Positions 41,774 through 52,181 of a stretch of 64,000 bases of DNA are shown piece after piece. Origin of the DNA: Nematopogon swammerdamellus (taxonomy: Eukaryota > Arthropoda > Insecta > Lepidoptera > Adelidae); the NCBI GenBank assembly GCA_946902875.1, contig OX336349.1:20669891-20733890 (forward strand), in the 5' to 3' direction. A program made the position numbers and the translations under genes. The notes beneath the pieces are model-generated. The model saw only the letters and a program-made list of their open reading frames with translations. It did no database searches and was not told the origin of the DNA. Within the stretch, counting starts at the first letter, position 1, and each line of letters starts with the position of its first letter.

Positions 41774-44700
41774 TTATTGCGCTGCCGGTTTCAGGTCCGA
41801 AGCGTGCCATTTGCCGATTTCCTTGCCTTTCATGTTTCTGAGTAGGAAGACGTCTTTTGACAATGTTTTGTCGATTACTGCTTTCTCGAATTTCGGTGCT
41901 AGTTTTGCGCAGAAGTTATTGCCGGCGTTCGATAAGAATTTAGTTTTTCGCCAGACGATCTGCCCTTCTCTGAAGTTGTGTACTCTTCGTCTCAGATTGT
42001 AATGTTTCTCATTCCTATCATGTGCTGCCTTCATTTTCTTTCTGACGTCGTCGTATATCTTTCGCATTTCTTCCAATTTCTCCGATGTTTGTGTTCGATC
42101 GAATGTGATCGGCTCATTTTCCGATATTCCGCTTATGTTGTGACCCAGTACCGATGTCTCTCTACCGAAGACTAGGAATGCTGGTGTTTTCCCCGTGACC
42201 TCGTGTACGGCGGTTCTTATGGCGTGACCTATTTGAGGAATGTTTCTGTCCCAATCCTTGTGATCTTTTTCTATATAGGACCCTATTGCCGTGACTAGCA
42301 CCCTGTTCACGCGTTCCGTGGGGTTCGCTTGTGGGTGATAATGGGGGGTGAACCATAGCTGTGTTTTGTATTCTTCGCACAGTTCTTTTGTCTTTTTTGC
42401 TGTGAATTGTGTTCCGTTGTCACTTATAATTGCTTTTGGTACCCCGTATATTAGAAATATTTGTTCCTCTATGATCTTATTTATCGTGTCCGCCGTCGCA
42501 TTTCTTATTGGGAATAACAGGGTGTATTTACTGAACCAGTCCGATATTACCAATAACATGGTGTTCCCCTTTTTCGACCTTGGGTATGGTCCTAATAGGT
42601 CCAGTGATATCACTTCGAATGGGTTCGCTACGTCCCTGTGTTTACCCATTAACCCGATTGGTCTTTCCTGGCTAGATTTTTGTTGGGCGCATACCTCGCA
42701 TTTCCGTACATATTCCTTTGTGTCCTTTATCAATGTCGGCCAGTAGAAGTGTTGTTTCACTCTGTTGATGGTCTTTTTCATGCCTAAATGGCCTGCTGTT
42801 GGTTCGTCATGGCATTTCTTTAGCACCTCAATCCTTTTGTCTGAAGGTATAGCTTGTTTCCATGAGTCGTCTTCGTTTGGGAATTGTCGGAGTTTCATGT
42901 ATCTCCACACGCTTCCGTGGTGCAATTGCCATAAGTTGCCTGCTTTCTTGTTGACTATTTTGTTTTCTACGTTTTTGTACCACTCATCTTTGTCGGATTC
43001 TTGTATGTCTATGGCATTCACTTCTGGTTGTGGTATTGCTCTTGACAACGCGTCAGGCACGATGTTCTCCTTTCCTTTTTTATGTTTTATTATGAACGAG
43101 AATTGTTGCAGGCGTAGTGACCATCTTGCTAGTCTTCCGTGTGGATCTTTCGCGTTGTTGAGCCATTGCAGTGCACTGTGGTCCGTAATGACTGTGAATT
43201 GTGTCCCTTCGATGTACGGTCTAAATTTCTCTATTGCGTGAATGACGCTTAAAAGTTCTCTTTCTGACGCCGAGTACTTTGTCTCTCGTTCTGATAGTTT
43301 TTTACTCGTGTACGCCACCGGTTTTTCTTTTCCTTCGATCTCCTGTACTAGTACCGCCCCGGTTCCGTAATTTGACGCGTCGCATTCGATGGTGAAAGGT
43401 TTCGCGAAATCCGGGCAGGTGAGGACCGGCGTCGACGTGAGTACCGTTTTCAATTCCCTAAATGATTTCTCGGCTGACTCGGACCATGTCAGTTTTTTGC
43501 TATTGCCCTTCGTCAACTCGTGTAGTGGCCCAGCTATCATTGAGAAGTTTGGGACGAATCTCCGATACCAGCTTGCCAACCCGATGAACCTCTTTAGTTC
43601 TGTATAAGTTGACGGTCTCGGGTAATTGACTATGCTCTCGACTTTTTCGGTATCTGTTCGGAGACCGTCCTTGTCTACTACGTATCCTAGGTACCTTAGT
43701 GACTCTCTTCCAAATTGACACTTCTCTATGTTGACTGTAAGTTTAGCTTCTTGCAATCGTCTCATTACGTCTTTTAATGTTTCTAAATGGTCTTCAAAAT
43801 TTTGGTTGCAAATTACGATGTCATCTAGGTATGTAAACACCTTTCCTTCTAGTTCCGGGGGAAATATCTTGTCCATTAATCGTTGTTGTGTTTGTGCAGC
43901 GTTGACTAGTCCGAATGGCATAACCTTGAACTGGTATAACCCTTTACCTTGTATTGCAAATGCTGTTTTTTCCTTACTGCTCTCTTCCAGAGGTATTTGC
44001 CAGAATGCCGATTTCAGGTCTAGAGTCGAGAGGTATTTTGCGTTTCTCAAGTTATCCAGTATGGATGTCACGCGTGGTAGGGGGTATGAATCCGTTTTGG
44101 TGACTTTGTTCAATTGTCTGCTGTCTAGGCATAGGCGATTTTTTCCCGGTTTTTGTACAAGCAGGATTGGTGAGCTCCATGAGCTGTAGGATGGCTCTAT
44201 TACGTCTTTGTCTATCATGTCCTTTAATTCTGTTTCCATCAACTTGATTATATTTGGTGAGAAGGGGTACTGCCTTTGTTTCACTGGCTTGTTGTCACTC
44301 GTGTCGATTTCGTGTGTCATCATGTTCGTTCGGCCTAACCCTTTGCCGATGTTTGATGCCATTTTATTTATTACGTCTTCTAGTTGTCGTTCTTGTTCTG
44401 GTGACATTTCGCTCCTCGCTATTACTGCTTGTTTCTGTTCCAGTGTCTCTATCCCTTCTCCGTTCGTACGGTGTAATTTCCACATGTCTAGTTGTATTTT
44501 ACTTGTATTTCTCGTCAAGCGTATGCCGTATGCGTCGAGGAAGTCCATGCCTAGTATGATGTCGTGGTTCATTTCTTCCAAAACGTGGACTGGTATAATC
44601 TTGTATTGCTCGAAGCATTCGAATGGCACATCTATAACTCCCTGTGAATATTTCACACTCTTGTCGGCTAGCGAAAGTTTTTCCGACCTTCTGTTCTGAA

Positions 44701-44983
44701 CTTTTAGTCCTTTTGCGACTAGTCGTTCACTGAACTTTTTTGTTACTGCGGTTACCGTCGCTCCGCAGTCTAATAGACCTACGTGTTGTGTGCCTAAAAT
44801 GTCCACCTTGCAGTAGTACCTGTTGTCTTCTCGTTTGTCAATGCTGCATAACTTTGGAATTTTTTTTTTGAAGAAGTTCGAAACCGTTTTCACCCAATCC
44901 TGCCATTCTTTTTTTGTTGTTGTTTGTGTCCGAGTGACTACATGGCAGGTTTTGTGGTCACTCCTTTCTCGTTTCCCGGCTGA
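41774..44983 (-). CDS. pol: Pol polyprotein (protease, RT, RNase H, integrase)
   Basis: The open frame runs from 44983 (after a TAA at 44986) to a stop at 41774. Its first in-frame start-like codon is GTG at 44893 and no early ATG exists, so it is best read as a frameshift extension of gag. Numbering from 44893: protease LLDCGATVTAV (Asp42, Cys at the usual Thr/Ser), RT LDLKSAF (Asp292) and YLDD (355-358), RNase H ECDAS (Asp505), Glu544, DHSAL (Asp571) and PDALSR, integrase HHCC (His695, His702, Cys732, Cys735), DDE Asp765, Asp825, Glu860 with DD35E spacing, and a C-terminal GPY/F-like region. All core catalytic residues of RT, RNase H and integrase are present. The product would make and integrate the element's cDNA from within Gag particles. 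No frame break is seen. Confidence 0.95.
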   Translation of the reverse strand, partial: SAGKRERSDHKTCHVVTRTQTTTKKEWQDWVKTVSNFFKKKIPKLCSIDKREDNRYYCKVDILGTQHVGLLDCGATVTAVTKKFSERLVAKGLKVQNRRSEKLSLADKSVKYSQGVIDVPFECFEQYKIIPVHVLEEMNHDIILGMDFLDAYGIRLTRNTSKIQLDMWKLHRTNGEGIETLEQKQAVIARSEMSPEQERQLEDVINKMASNIGKGLGRTNMMTHEIDTSDNKPVKQRQYPFSPNIIKLMETELKDMIDKDVIEPSYSSWSSPILLVQKPGKNRLCLDSRQLNKVTKTDSYPLPRVTSILDNLRNAKYLSTLDLKSAFWQIPLEESSKEKTAFAIQGKGLYQFKVMPFGLVNAAQTQQRLMDKIFPPELEGKVFTYLDDIVICNQNFEDHLETLKDVMRRLQEAKLTVNIEKCQFGRESLRYLGYVVDKDGLRTDTEKVESIVNYPRPSTYTELKRFIGLASWYRRFVPNFSMIAGPLHELTKGNSKKLTWSESAEKSFRELKTVLTSTPVLTCPDFAKPFTIECDASNYGTGAVLVQEIEGKEKPVAYTSKKLSERETKYSASERELLSVIHAIEKFRPYIEGTQFTVITDHSALQWLNNAKDPHGRLARWSLRLQQFSFIIKHKKGKENIVPDALSRAIPQPEVNAIDIQESDKDEWYKNVENKIVNKKAGNLWQLHHGSVWRYMKLRQFPNEDDSWKQAIPSDKRIEVLKKCHDEPTAGHLGMKKTINRVKQHFYWPTLIKDTKEYVRKCEVCAQQKSSQERPIGLMGKHRDVANPFEVISLDLLGPYPRSKKGNTMLLVISDWFSKYTLLFPIRNATADTINKIIEEQIFLIYGVPKAIISDNGTQFTAKKTKELCEEYKTQLWFTPHYHPQANPTERVNRVLVTAIGSYIEKDHKDWDRNIPQIGHAIRTAVHEVTGKTPAFLVFGRETSVLGHNISGISENEPITFDRTQTSEKLEEMRKIYDDVRKKMKAAHDRNEKHYNLRRRVHNFREGQIVWRKTKFLSNAGNNFCAKLAPKFEKAVIDKTLSKDVFLLRNMKGKEIGKWHASDLKPAAQ
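44899..44977 (-). promoter_or_regulatory. -1 ribosomal frameshift signal: slippery site plus pseudoknot
   Basis: The slippery heptamer G GGA AAC (44977-44971) is in the gag frame, 31 nt before the gag stop, and slipping by -1 enters the open pol frame exactly. After a 7-nt spacer, stem 1 is GAGTGAC (44963-44957) with GTCACTC (44938-44932). The loop segment CCTGCCAT (44949-44942) pairs with ATGGCAGG (44906-44899) to form stem 2. Loops are 7, 3 and 25 nt, the last A-rich. This is a standard H-type frameshift pseudoknot geometry. Confidence 0.85.
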
Positions 44984-46386
44984 TTACACTTACAATCATT
45001 GAACGTGATGCCGAACTTACCGCATTTGAAGCAGAATAGTCTCTGTCTAGGGGTGTTGCACTGTCTAAACAAGTGGCCTTCTTTGCGGCAGTTCCAACAC
45101 TTCGATCGTGTCGTTTCGCTTGGCAGTCTGGGTGGTTGGATCTCGCACATTTCATGTCTGTTAGGTCGTTGGTATGCTAAGTCTGGTTCCATAGATGACT
45201 CGGTCTTTGTTGGTTCCTTGAATGTCTCGCAGTTTATTTTTGTTCTTTCCAATAATCTTGCTACTGTTGTAAGCTCGTACATTGTGTCGAAATGGTCCCT
45301 ACATATGGCTTGTTGATAGTATGGCTGTAGGTTTTTCCGTATTATGTTTAGCTTCTGGTTTTCTGGTAACTTTTCCGGCAGTCTGTTGAAGAGGTTTTCC
45401 ATGATGGCTATGTATAATATGACTTTCTCTTCTTTGCCTTGAGTCCGCTTTCTTATTTCTTCTAGTAGCTCCTCTTGGTAGTATGGGCGTTGGAAATTTA
45501 TTTTGAGCATTGCTTGTAGTTCCTCCCATGAGTCGCAGTATTTCCTGTTCGCTCTGAACCACACTAGTGCGTCTTTATCGAATAAGTCGATTGCGTATGT
45601 CCATAGGTCTTCCTCTGTTGCGTTTCTTGCATCCTTTAGCTCATTTATCCTTTCGATAAATGCGTTGATGCTCTGACATTCTGTTCCTGTGAACCTAATT
45701 CCCCAGTCCTTCAGTGGTACGAGTTTGTTTCTTCTAAAGTTCTGTTTATTTGACGGTTCTTCTATGTCCACTGTCGATGTCCTCGGTAGTATTTTTCCTT
45801 GTCTGGGCATTGATACTGATATTTCTTGCTGGGCTTGGCGCTGCTCGTTTTGCGGCTGTCGAGTTGGGTGTATATTGCTTTTTATTCTGCCCACTATCTG
45901 TTCTGCTTCCTGTCCCAGCGACTTTTGTATTGTTTCGATATCTTCTTGTGTCAGGTCTTGGTCCTTCTCTTCTTCGATTTCGCTGAGTCTTGCCAACTCT
46001 GCCATGCATTTCTTTATTTTTGCTTGGAGTTCTTTCTTCCGGTTCGTCTGCTCCTCACTCTCCGTGACAATTACGTGTGTCCGCCTTTGCAGATGTAATA
46101 ACCTCGCGGATGTACGCCTGAATCCTACTGAGTCTGGGTTTGACTCCATTTCCGCGATTGTTGCCGCTAATGCCTCTGCCTTGCGTTCGCATAAGCTCAT
46201 CTGTGCGAGTGTGTTGGTGGTGCATACTTCCGGTGTTACTTGTTTTGATTCTATTTGACCTTGACTTTCCTGATCTAGTAACTGTTGAAGTAAACTTTTC
46301 ATCGCTGATACTGTTGAGATGTGGCCGATTCCTCGACATGCTAGTTCGAATTCTAGCTCGTCCTTCAATAAATATTTGCTATCCAT
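44938..46386 (-). CDS. gag: Gag polyprotein, 482 codons
   Basis: ATG at 46386-46384, stop TAG at 44940-44938. Residues about 100-180 are charged and coiled-coil-like; about 225-385 resemble a Ty3/gypsy capsid (..FTGTECQSINAFIERINELK.. to ..DHFDTMYELTTVARLLE). At the C-terminus lies a CCHC zinc knuckle CWNCRKEGHLFRQC (430-443) and a second CFKCGKFGITFNDC (452-465) in which Ile replaces the His. Gag would form the particle and package the RNA. The last 46 nt overlap the open pol frame in the -1 register. Antisense and other-frame readings of this region are shadows. Confidence 0.93.
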   Translation of the reverse strand: MDSKYLLKDELEFELACRGIGHISTVSAMKSLLQQLLDQESQGQIESKQVTPEVCTTNTLAQMSLCERKAEALAATIAEMESNPDSVGFRRTSARLLHLQRRTHVIVTESEEQTNRKKELQAKIKKCMAELARLSEIEEEKDQDLTQEDIETIQKSLGQEAEQIVGRIKSNIHPTRQPQNEQRQAQQEISVSMPRQGKILPRTSTVDIEEPSNKQNFRRNKLVPLKDWGIRFTGTECQSINAFIERINELKDARNATEEDLWTYAIDLFDKDALVWFRANRKYCDSWEELQAMLKINFQRPYYQEELLEEIRKRTQGKEEKVILYIAIMENLFNRLPEKLPENQKLNIIRKNLQPYYQQAICRDHFDTMYELTTVARLLERTKINCETFKEPTKTESSMEPDLAYQRPNRHEMCEIQPPRLPSETTRSKCWNCRKEGHLFRQCNTPRQRLFCFKCGKFGITFNDCKCNQPGNEKGVTTKPAM

Positions 46387-46718
46387 GGTTACCTATGCCT
46401 ATTTTCGGTTTTCCCGAATGCGTGGCTTAATGACTCTGTGTCGTGATGACCTTACTGTTACTTATTTAATCCTAAATGTTCTATTACCTTATATTACTCT
46501 TATGACTAAACCGTGTTTGACTTTATATCCCTGGGTGAGCTATTAAAAAAATTAAAAAAATTATGAAAACCCCCCCTCCGGTCGCTGAAGTATTGCCTGA
46601 ATGTCTCTAAATTACCAAATGACTCGAATTACTTTTTCCCAAAATTTTAAGTTCAGCGGTGGTCCAATGCCGGTTCGATTCTGATGGAATCTCCCACTAG
46701 ACTACCCAGCCGTTCATT
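46387..46718 (-). other. Element 5' leader between PBS and gag
   Basis: No coding; contains poly-A/T and C/G runs (CCCCCCTCCGG near 46571) that may belong to packaging or dimerisation structure, which is untested. Confidence 0.4.
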
Positions 46719-46735
46719 CCTTTATTAGGCGCCAT
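46719..46735 (-). promoter_or_regulatory. Primer binding site-like sequence
   Basis: Immediately inside the 5' LTR the - strand reads ATGGCGCCTAATAAAGG. TGGCGCC fits the 3' terminus complement of a tRNA ending GGCGCCA, as in Lys tRNAs, but the match beyond seven bases is not established. Confidence 0.55.
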
Positions 46736-48793
46736 TGTGATGGTGTATAAGCTGGGCGTGGGTCGAATGAAACGGCTGAGTAAGATCACACAATTTATTG
46801 AACACTATTTGGCTACGTCAAACACGGACTTCGAATTACACCTTATATCTAAACACGTAATTTCCAATCAAATAACCTTACCCTAAACACCTTAATACTA
46901 CACACTAAATTTCAAATAACAATCTTACTTACTAACAATCTTATCTTATATACCTAATCTAGTGGGCGCCAGACGCTCTTCGTTGCCGGGTGAGCGCCTA
47001 CCCGTAATTTCCTAGCTAGCTCGTTATTATCCGTGTTTGGATCGGATTAGTACACTCCAGTTTTCATAACCCTCCCGATATGACGGATTGGCGGGGCACG
47101 GCGGTGGATCCGCGGCCGCTTCTAAACGTGCCCGCTTCTCCTCACTACACTACACGCAATATCTACTATGAATCAACTTGTCTCACATTAGTACACAATA
47201 TAACTTTATCAAATTTTCGACACCTGGACTTGCCGCACTCTGTGCGTGGGTCTCACGATTTACTCTCTCATTACTGTTACACGATGTATAAGGATTATCA
47301 GAAATCTCGCTAAATCTAACAGGGTTCACTTTAGTACAAAATGTAAAGTTGTCAAACTTTCAACACCCGGACTTGCCGCACTCTGTGCGTGGGTCTCGCG
47401 ATTTACTCTCCCGTTACTATTGCACAATATACAAGAATTATCAGAAATCTCACTAAATCTAACAGGGTTCACTTTAGTACAAAATGTAAAGTTGTCAAAC
47501 TTTCAACACCCGGACTTGCCGCACTCTGTGCATGGGTCTCGCGATTTACTCTCCCGTTACTATTGCACAATATACAAGAATTATCAGGAATCTCACTAAA
47601 TCTTACAGGGTTCACTTTAGTACAAAATGTAAAGTTGTCAAACTTTCCATACCCGGACTTGCCGCACTCTGTGCGTGGGTCCTACCATTTACCTTTACCT
47701 TACTCTTTCGTAATACACACAAATTAACTAATATTTTGTTATACCCAACAAGGTTCACTTTAGTACACAATAAAGTTATCAAACTTTCGATAATATACTG
47801 TGGGACTGACTCGCTGCGCACTGCGCCCGAATCCCGCAAGGTACTCGTACACCAGTATTACACGACCGTCACACGAAATTTCTCAACGTCCAATTTATTA
47901 TACCTACCCAGTTCACGGACAAGGTCGGTACCGGACCACGTATATGTTTCACTAAATAATACGCTATTTCTCTTGCATAATTTCGGGAGAACTGGTCTTA
48001 TCGCTCCTTAAACAATTCGTTTTAGGACGAGTTGCGATACTATTGTCCTCTGCACTTCCACTCGGCACGGCTATCTACTTATTCGAACGTTCGAGAACCA
48101 CGTGGCAAGCGGGTTCCCGCGCTTCTCCGTCGGCTCGCGTGGCCGCACGACGGCGGGTCCGACGCGCGAGGGGGGCACCGCACGCCTATCCGGGCCCGTC
48201 CGCTCGGCCACAGGACGTCGCACGTGGGTTGCCGTACCGCACTCGAAGATATACTTGTATTACTCTGTTTCACTTATCTGCGGCGTAGTCTCGTCCGCCG
48301 GACCGCGGGGCAGTGCACCCGGAGTCTCCGTTCGCTGGCCGTAAGCAGAGAGGGCGTTCCGGAAGGCCTGCAATCACATCGTTGTTCTGTTTTAACCTTC
48401 CGTCGCCCCTTTCGCGGGAGTGGGTTCGCTCCCGGCGACCGCGGCGAAATAAATATTGCTGCCATTCGGCCACTCACCCTCTGTATTGCTCTCTTTTGGT
48501 AGTCCTGCGCGACGTTCGACTCGGCTTCACTACTTTAGCTCGACGGTACAGCGCGTATCACTCTCGATTTAATATATGTCGACCTCGTTTCTCAATGGCG
48601 GTAAGATGTCTGCCGGTCGAACACGTTTCCTTTCCTAACCTGCACTCGTGGTGCTCTGCGCGGCCTGTCGGTAGGCCGGCTCACTACGTCGCTTAGGTTC
48701 CTTGCTGCGTGTCCGCGGTTCGTAGCTATCTGCGCTCTCTTCCGCCAGATGGCGCAGCGCTGTTATTTCAGATGTGCCCATATGCCCGTTACA
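46736..48793 (-). repeat. 5' LTR (2058 bp)
   Basis: Collinear with 39673-41730 (constant offset of 7063) without indels and with the same internal 143-bp repeats (about 47173-47723). As the upstream LTR on the - strand it should contain the promoter. Confidence 0.95.
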
Positions 48794-48797
48794 CGTT
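48794..48797. repeat. Target-site duplication CGTT, right
   Basis: Matches 39669-39672. Confidence 0.85.
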
Positions 48798-50392
48798 ATA
48801 GGTTTCAGTGCCTCAAATTCTACCAGCTTTTTTATCGTTGTTAGATAACTGGCAAAGCTAAGTTTACAAAATGGGTAGTTAAAAATAAGACTACTATTTT
48901 ACCATATCGTAAAAATGTCAACAGACAACCAGTATGACAGCTAGCTTACTACATGCTTGCAACTAATAAACATTTGTTGTAGCATAACATAACATCATAC
49001 ATGCTCCTCGATTACGGGTAGGTACTACTCTTACACCACTAGATATTCTCATATGGGCAATTCCTCAAATTTTCCAAGATCATGATGCAGCAGTGCTAAC
49101 AGAATAATACTCAAACATCTTTTACGACATAATCTAAATTTTCAGAAATCTCACGGATGTTCTTGGGTCATTGTGCCACAGGCGAACAATCGGATCCCTT
49201 AGCCTATAGGTATTATAGTTTACCATGGCCGATGTTCTGAGGAATCAAATTCCCTCATCCTTAACCGCCACACTCGCCTTATACGCTTGGACCATACTTA
49301 ATATGTCATCATAAACAAGTCCAACTTCTGAGAAGCCATCGGTGAGTACCGTCTTCAAAGAGTGCGTCAATAAAATTCGAGCGTGGATTGGCAAATTGGA
49401 ACAATGGTCTTATTGGCTATCTCCGATGAACTCTTGGGCACAGCCACCGTGCCAGTTTTTATGATAAACATTATAATAATATTGATCAAGAGGCTATTAA
49501 TTTCACACACCCGCATAACAGACAGGAATAAATCAGGTAGGTATTGATTTTGAAAACATTCCACTGAACACATACAATTTCAAGAACTCTTGAGTGAGTC
49601 GATTAGTTTCTCCGATCGACTGAGTGAAAACTGCCAAGAAAAACCCGGATCGTAAATAAGACGCAGTTCATGAAAGGCACCTAGGCGGACTCGGATATTC
49701 TCGCGCTTCATAAAAGCGCTTTCATCTTGACTAGATATGGTTATTTCTGAATGCAACTGATGATTAAAATATGTCTAATAAATAATTTATCAAGCCATCA
49801 TTTTAACGGTACGACGACGAGTCATCGCATCAAATTCTAAAGCGGTTTGATGGGCCGACGACGGACCGATTGGACACACTGACGACAGCCCATTTTCATC
49901 ATTCAACCGTGTCAGCTGACGTCATTCGACTCGAATGCGCCACCACCGCCGTCGCTGTGGCACCCTATAGCAAGTCTACGTCAATGACCTAAATAAATAG
50001 TTATGGATTGAGAGAATGCATCTCACTTACAACGTTATAACCTGGCACAACATTCAACGCACTACTCAAATACAAGCAACGCTACGGTTCCACCTAACTC
50101 TCTATTATTACAACTATCACAGTCAAGAATGTTTGCCATTGACTTTGCTTTATAAATAGCTCTCTTTTTAGATTTCGTCTTCGTTTATAAATAAATACGT
50201 GTCGACCGCGCAGCTGGCGACACTCTTCTCTCTCTCTCTCTCTCTTGTAGTTTCCTATTTTACCTCGACCTCGGACTTAGTTTCTAGATCTGATTTGATT
50301 GCGTCAAGAAATTTACGTGACAGTCTGAGTTTTATTTTAGCATCTTATTTACAAAGATCTTCGTGTGCACTCTTGAATAAAGCTTCATATAA
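48798..50392. other. Right flank of LTR element, no gene recognised
   Basis: Mixed AT-rich sequence. A (CT)n run lies at 50228-50246. Short antisense frames near 49360-49575 have no support. Confidence 0.4.
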
Positions 50393-50855
50393 AGGGTGTT
50401 TCAGAATAGGGTTTCGTAACTTCAGAGTTCGCAAGAGGTCCATATTTGAAGACGAAAAGCTCTGAAACTTTTACCCACATTCGGTCATTTTATAGTACTT
50501 TTTGGTGAAAATAGTTTCATCGAGCTTTGGACGGTTAACGTCCACCTTTATTAAATAAATAAAATTATTAACTTACACGCTTAACTAGTAGAAATTGTAC
50601 TGCATGTAGGTAAATTCCAAACCCATAAATTTGAATGGCATCAAAAGAAAACGGGGACTGAACAAGGTCATTGCACTCCCTAGACCTAGACAGCACTGTT
50701 GCGAAATCTCACTGTTCGTCGAGTTTTTATTACAATTTAAAATTTTTGTATAAAAAAAAAATACGAAATTTCAATTTGAGTGATACGGATTATTTTCTTC
50801 TAATAATGAGTACTTTCTATTCCTGAAGTTTCTCAAGCCTATCCTGAAACACCCT
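50393..50855 (+). mobile_element. MITE with GGGTGTTTCAG ends, copy 2
   Basis: AGGGTGTTTCAGAATAGGGT at the left, AGCCTATCCTGAAACACCCT at the right. The interior is collinear (inverted) with 8849-9250, plus an extra stretch around 50680. Confidence 0.8.
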
Positions 50856-50980
50856 GTATACAAAGTGTGTATAATTATCTGGATTGAAAGAAATAAAGTT
50901 CTGAAATTATGTTTCCGAATTCCGGACTAATAAAACAAAGTTTTCATTAAAAGTAAGTCAGTAATAAATAATAAAGTAAA

Positions 50981-51540
50981 AACCGGCCAAGTGCGTGTCG
51001 GGCCACGCGCAGTGTAGGGTTCCGTAGTTGCGGAGTTGGTCGACTATTACTCGTCAACCTGTACAGCCTACTTAGCTGTGATAGTTTTCCTTTTAATTTC
51101 GATGTATATACTACTGCTGTGAATTTTATCACATATCTAATCACAACCGTTTAGCTGGCGGGGAGTGGGGACACTTGACTCTAACAAAAATTTGCACTTA
51201 AAAGCTTAATAATTCGCAAATGGATCCCTAAATCGAAAAATGCTTTTCAGAAACCGGCAATATTTTCCAAAGACCTATCCAACGACATCCCAAACGATGA
51301 GGTAGACGTGAAAAAAAAAATCATCCCCACTTTAAGTGTAGGGGAGGTACCCTAAAAAAAAAATATTTCAAAATTTTTATTTTACCACTTTGTCGGCGTT
51401 ATTAATATGTATACCCGTACCAACTTACAACTTTCTAGTACTAAGGGTTTCTGAGCTAAGCCGCGGACAGACGGACAGACAGACAGACGGACGGACATGG
51501 CGAAACTATAAGGGTTCCTTGTTGACTACGGAACCCTAAA
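50981..51540 (+). mobile_element. Dispersed element with CCGGCCAAGTGCG end, copy 3
   Basis: AAACCGGCCAAGTGCGTGTC...AGGGTTCCGTAG at the left; (ACGG/ACAG)n and ACTACGGAACCCTAAAAAC at the right. TAGGGTTCCGTAGT and ACTACGGAACCCT are inverted partners. Non-coding. Confidence 0.6.
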
Positions 51541-52180
51541 AACGGCATATCGCGAATAGAGTACTGCGTCGCATCTAGTCGACCGCGGTGTATACAAATA
51601 ACGAAAACGTAACTTGGAAAATCTTTTATCTCATAAACGAAGTCGTTCAGGAAAGGGCTTCGAAAGTTTGTGGCTTAGTCACTGGCCGCCATTTTGAAAA
51701 AAAAATCAAAACAAAGGCCAGCGATGAAACCTCGATAAATAAAATAGACAAACATAAAATGTTATATATGACATGACTTATGACGACGTTATGATTACTT
51801 CCTAAAGTGTCACGTTGCCGAGATAATTGGAGGTAAAAATGGAAATACGGTCAGTTCGTTGTTTAGAATTAAATATATTTTTTTATTACTTATATTAATA
51901 AAGGACATAACTCGCTTCATAGCGGAAATATATATAAACATAGATACATAAAGACATACGCCTCCTTTTTGCTTCGTTATTACCCGACTGAACACGAGCG
52001 AAGACAAACAAACAACGGGTTGCATGATTAGATGATAACTTTTAATTACGTTTAAGTCTTTCGATGACAAACATAAAAAAAATGTGTTTACAAAATATTA
52101 TGTTCTTTTGTTCACCCATCAGTATGTACATATGTATGTTCCTCCATAACTCTTCCATCCACTCCATTCACTCCATAACA
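51541..52180. other. No feature recognised
   Basis: AT-rich; short frames only. Confidence 0.4.
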
Positions 52181-52181
52181 T

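Larger units (their letters stand above)
39673..48793 (-). mobile_element. Complete Ty3/gypsy-type LTR retrotransposon
   Basis: A 9121-bp element transcribed on the - strand: 5' LTR, PBS-like site, gag, overlapping pro-pol, polypurine tract, 3' LTR. Integrase lies after RNase H, which is the Ty3/gypsy order. No env-sized frame fits between the pol stop and the LTR. Both large frames are uninterrupted and the LTRs differ at only three positions seen, so the insertion is recent and may be active. Long (2-kb) LTRs and a Lys-tRNA-like TGGCGCC primer site recall the Osvaldo/Ulysses group, but that placement is a guess. Confidence 0.95.

Noticed and set aside
45689..46258. 189-codon frame antisense to gag
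   Set aside because: Shadow of the gag frame; its Cys/Ser-rich composition is the expected complement of the charged gag sequence.
46640..46715. tRNA-like segment near the PBS (GGTTCGATTC and TAGTCTAGTGG)
   Set aside because: The B-box-like and A-box-like words are on opposite strands, so no tRNA can form.
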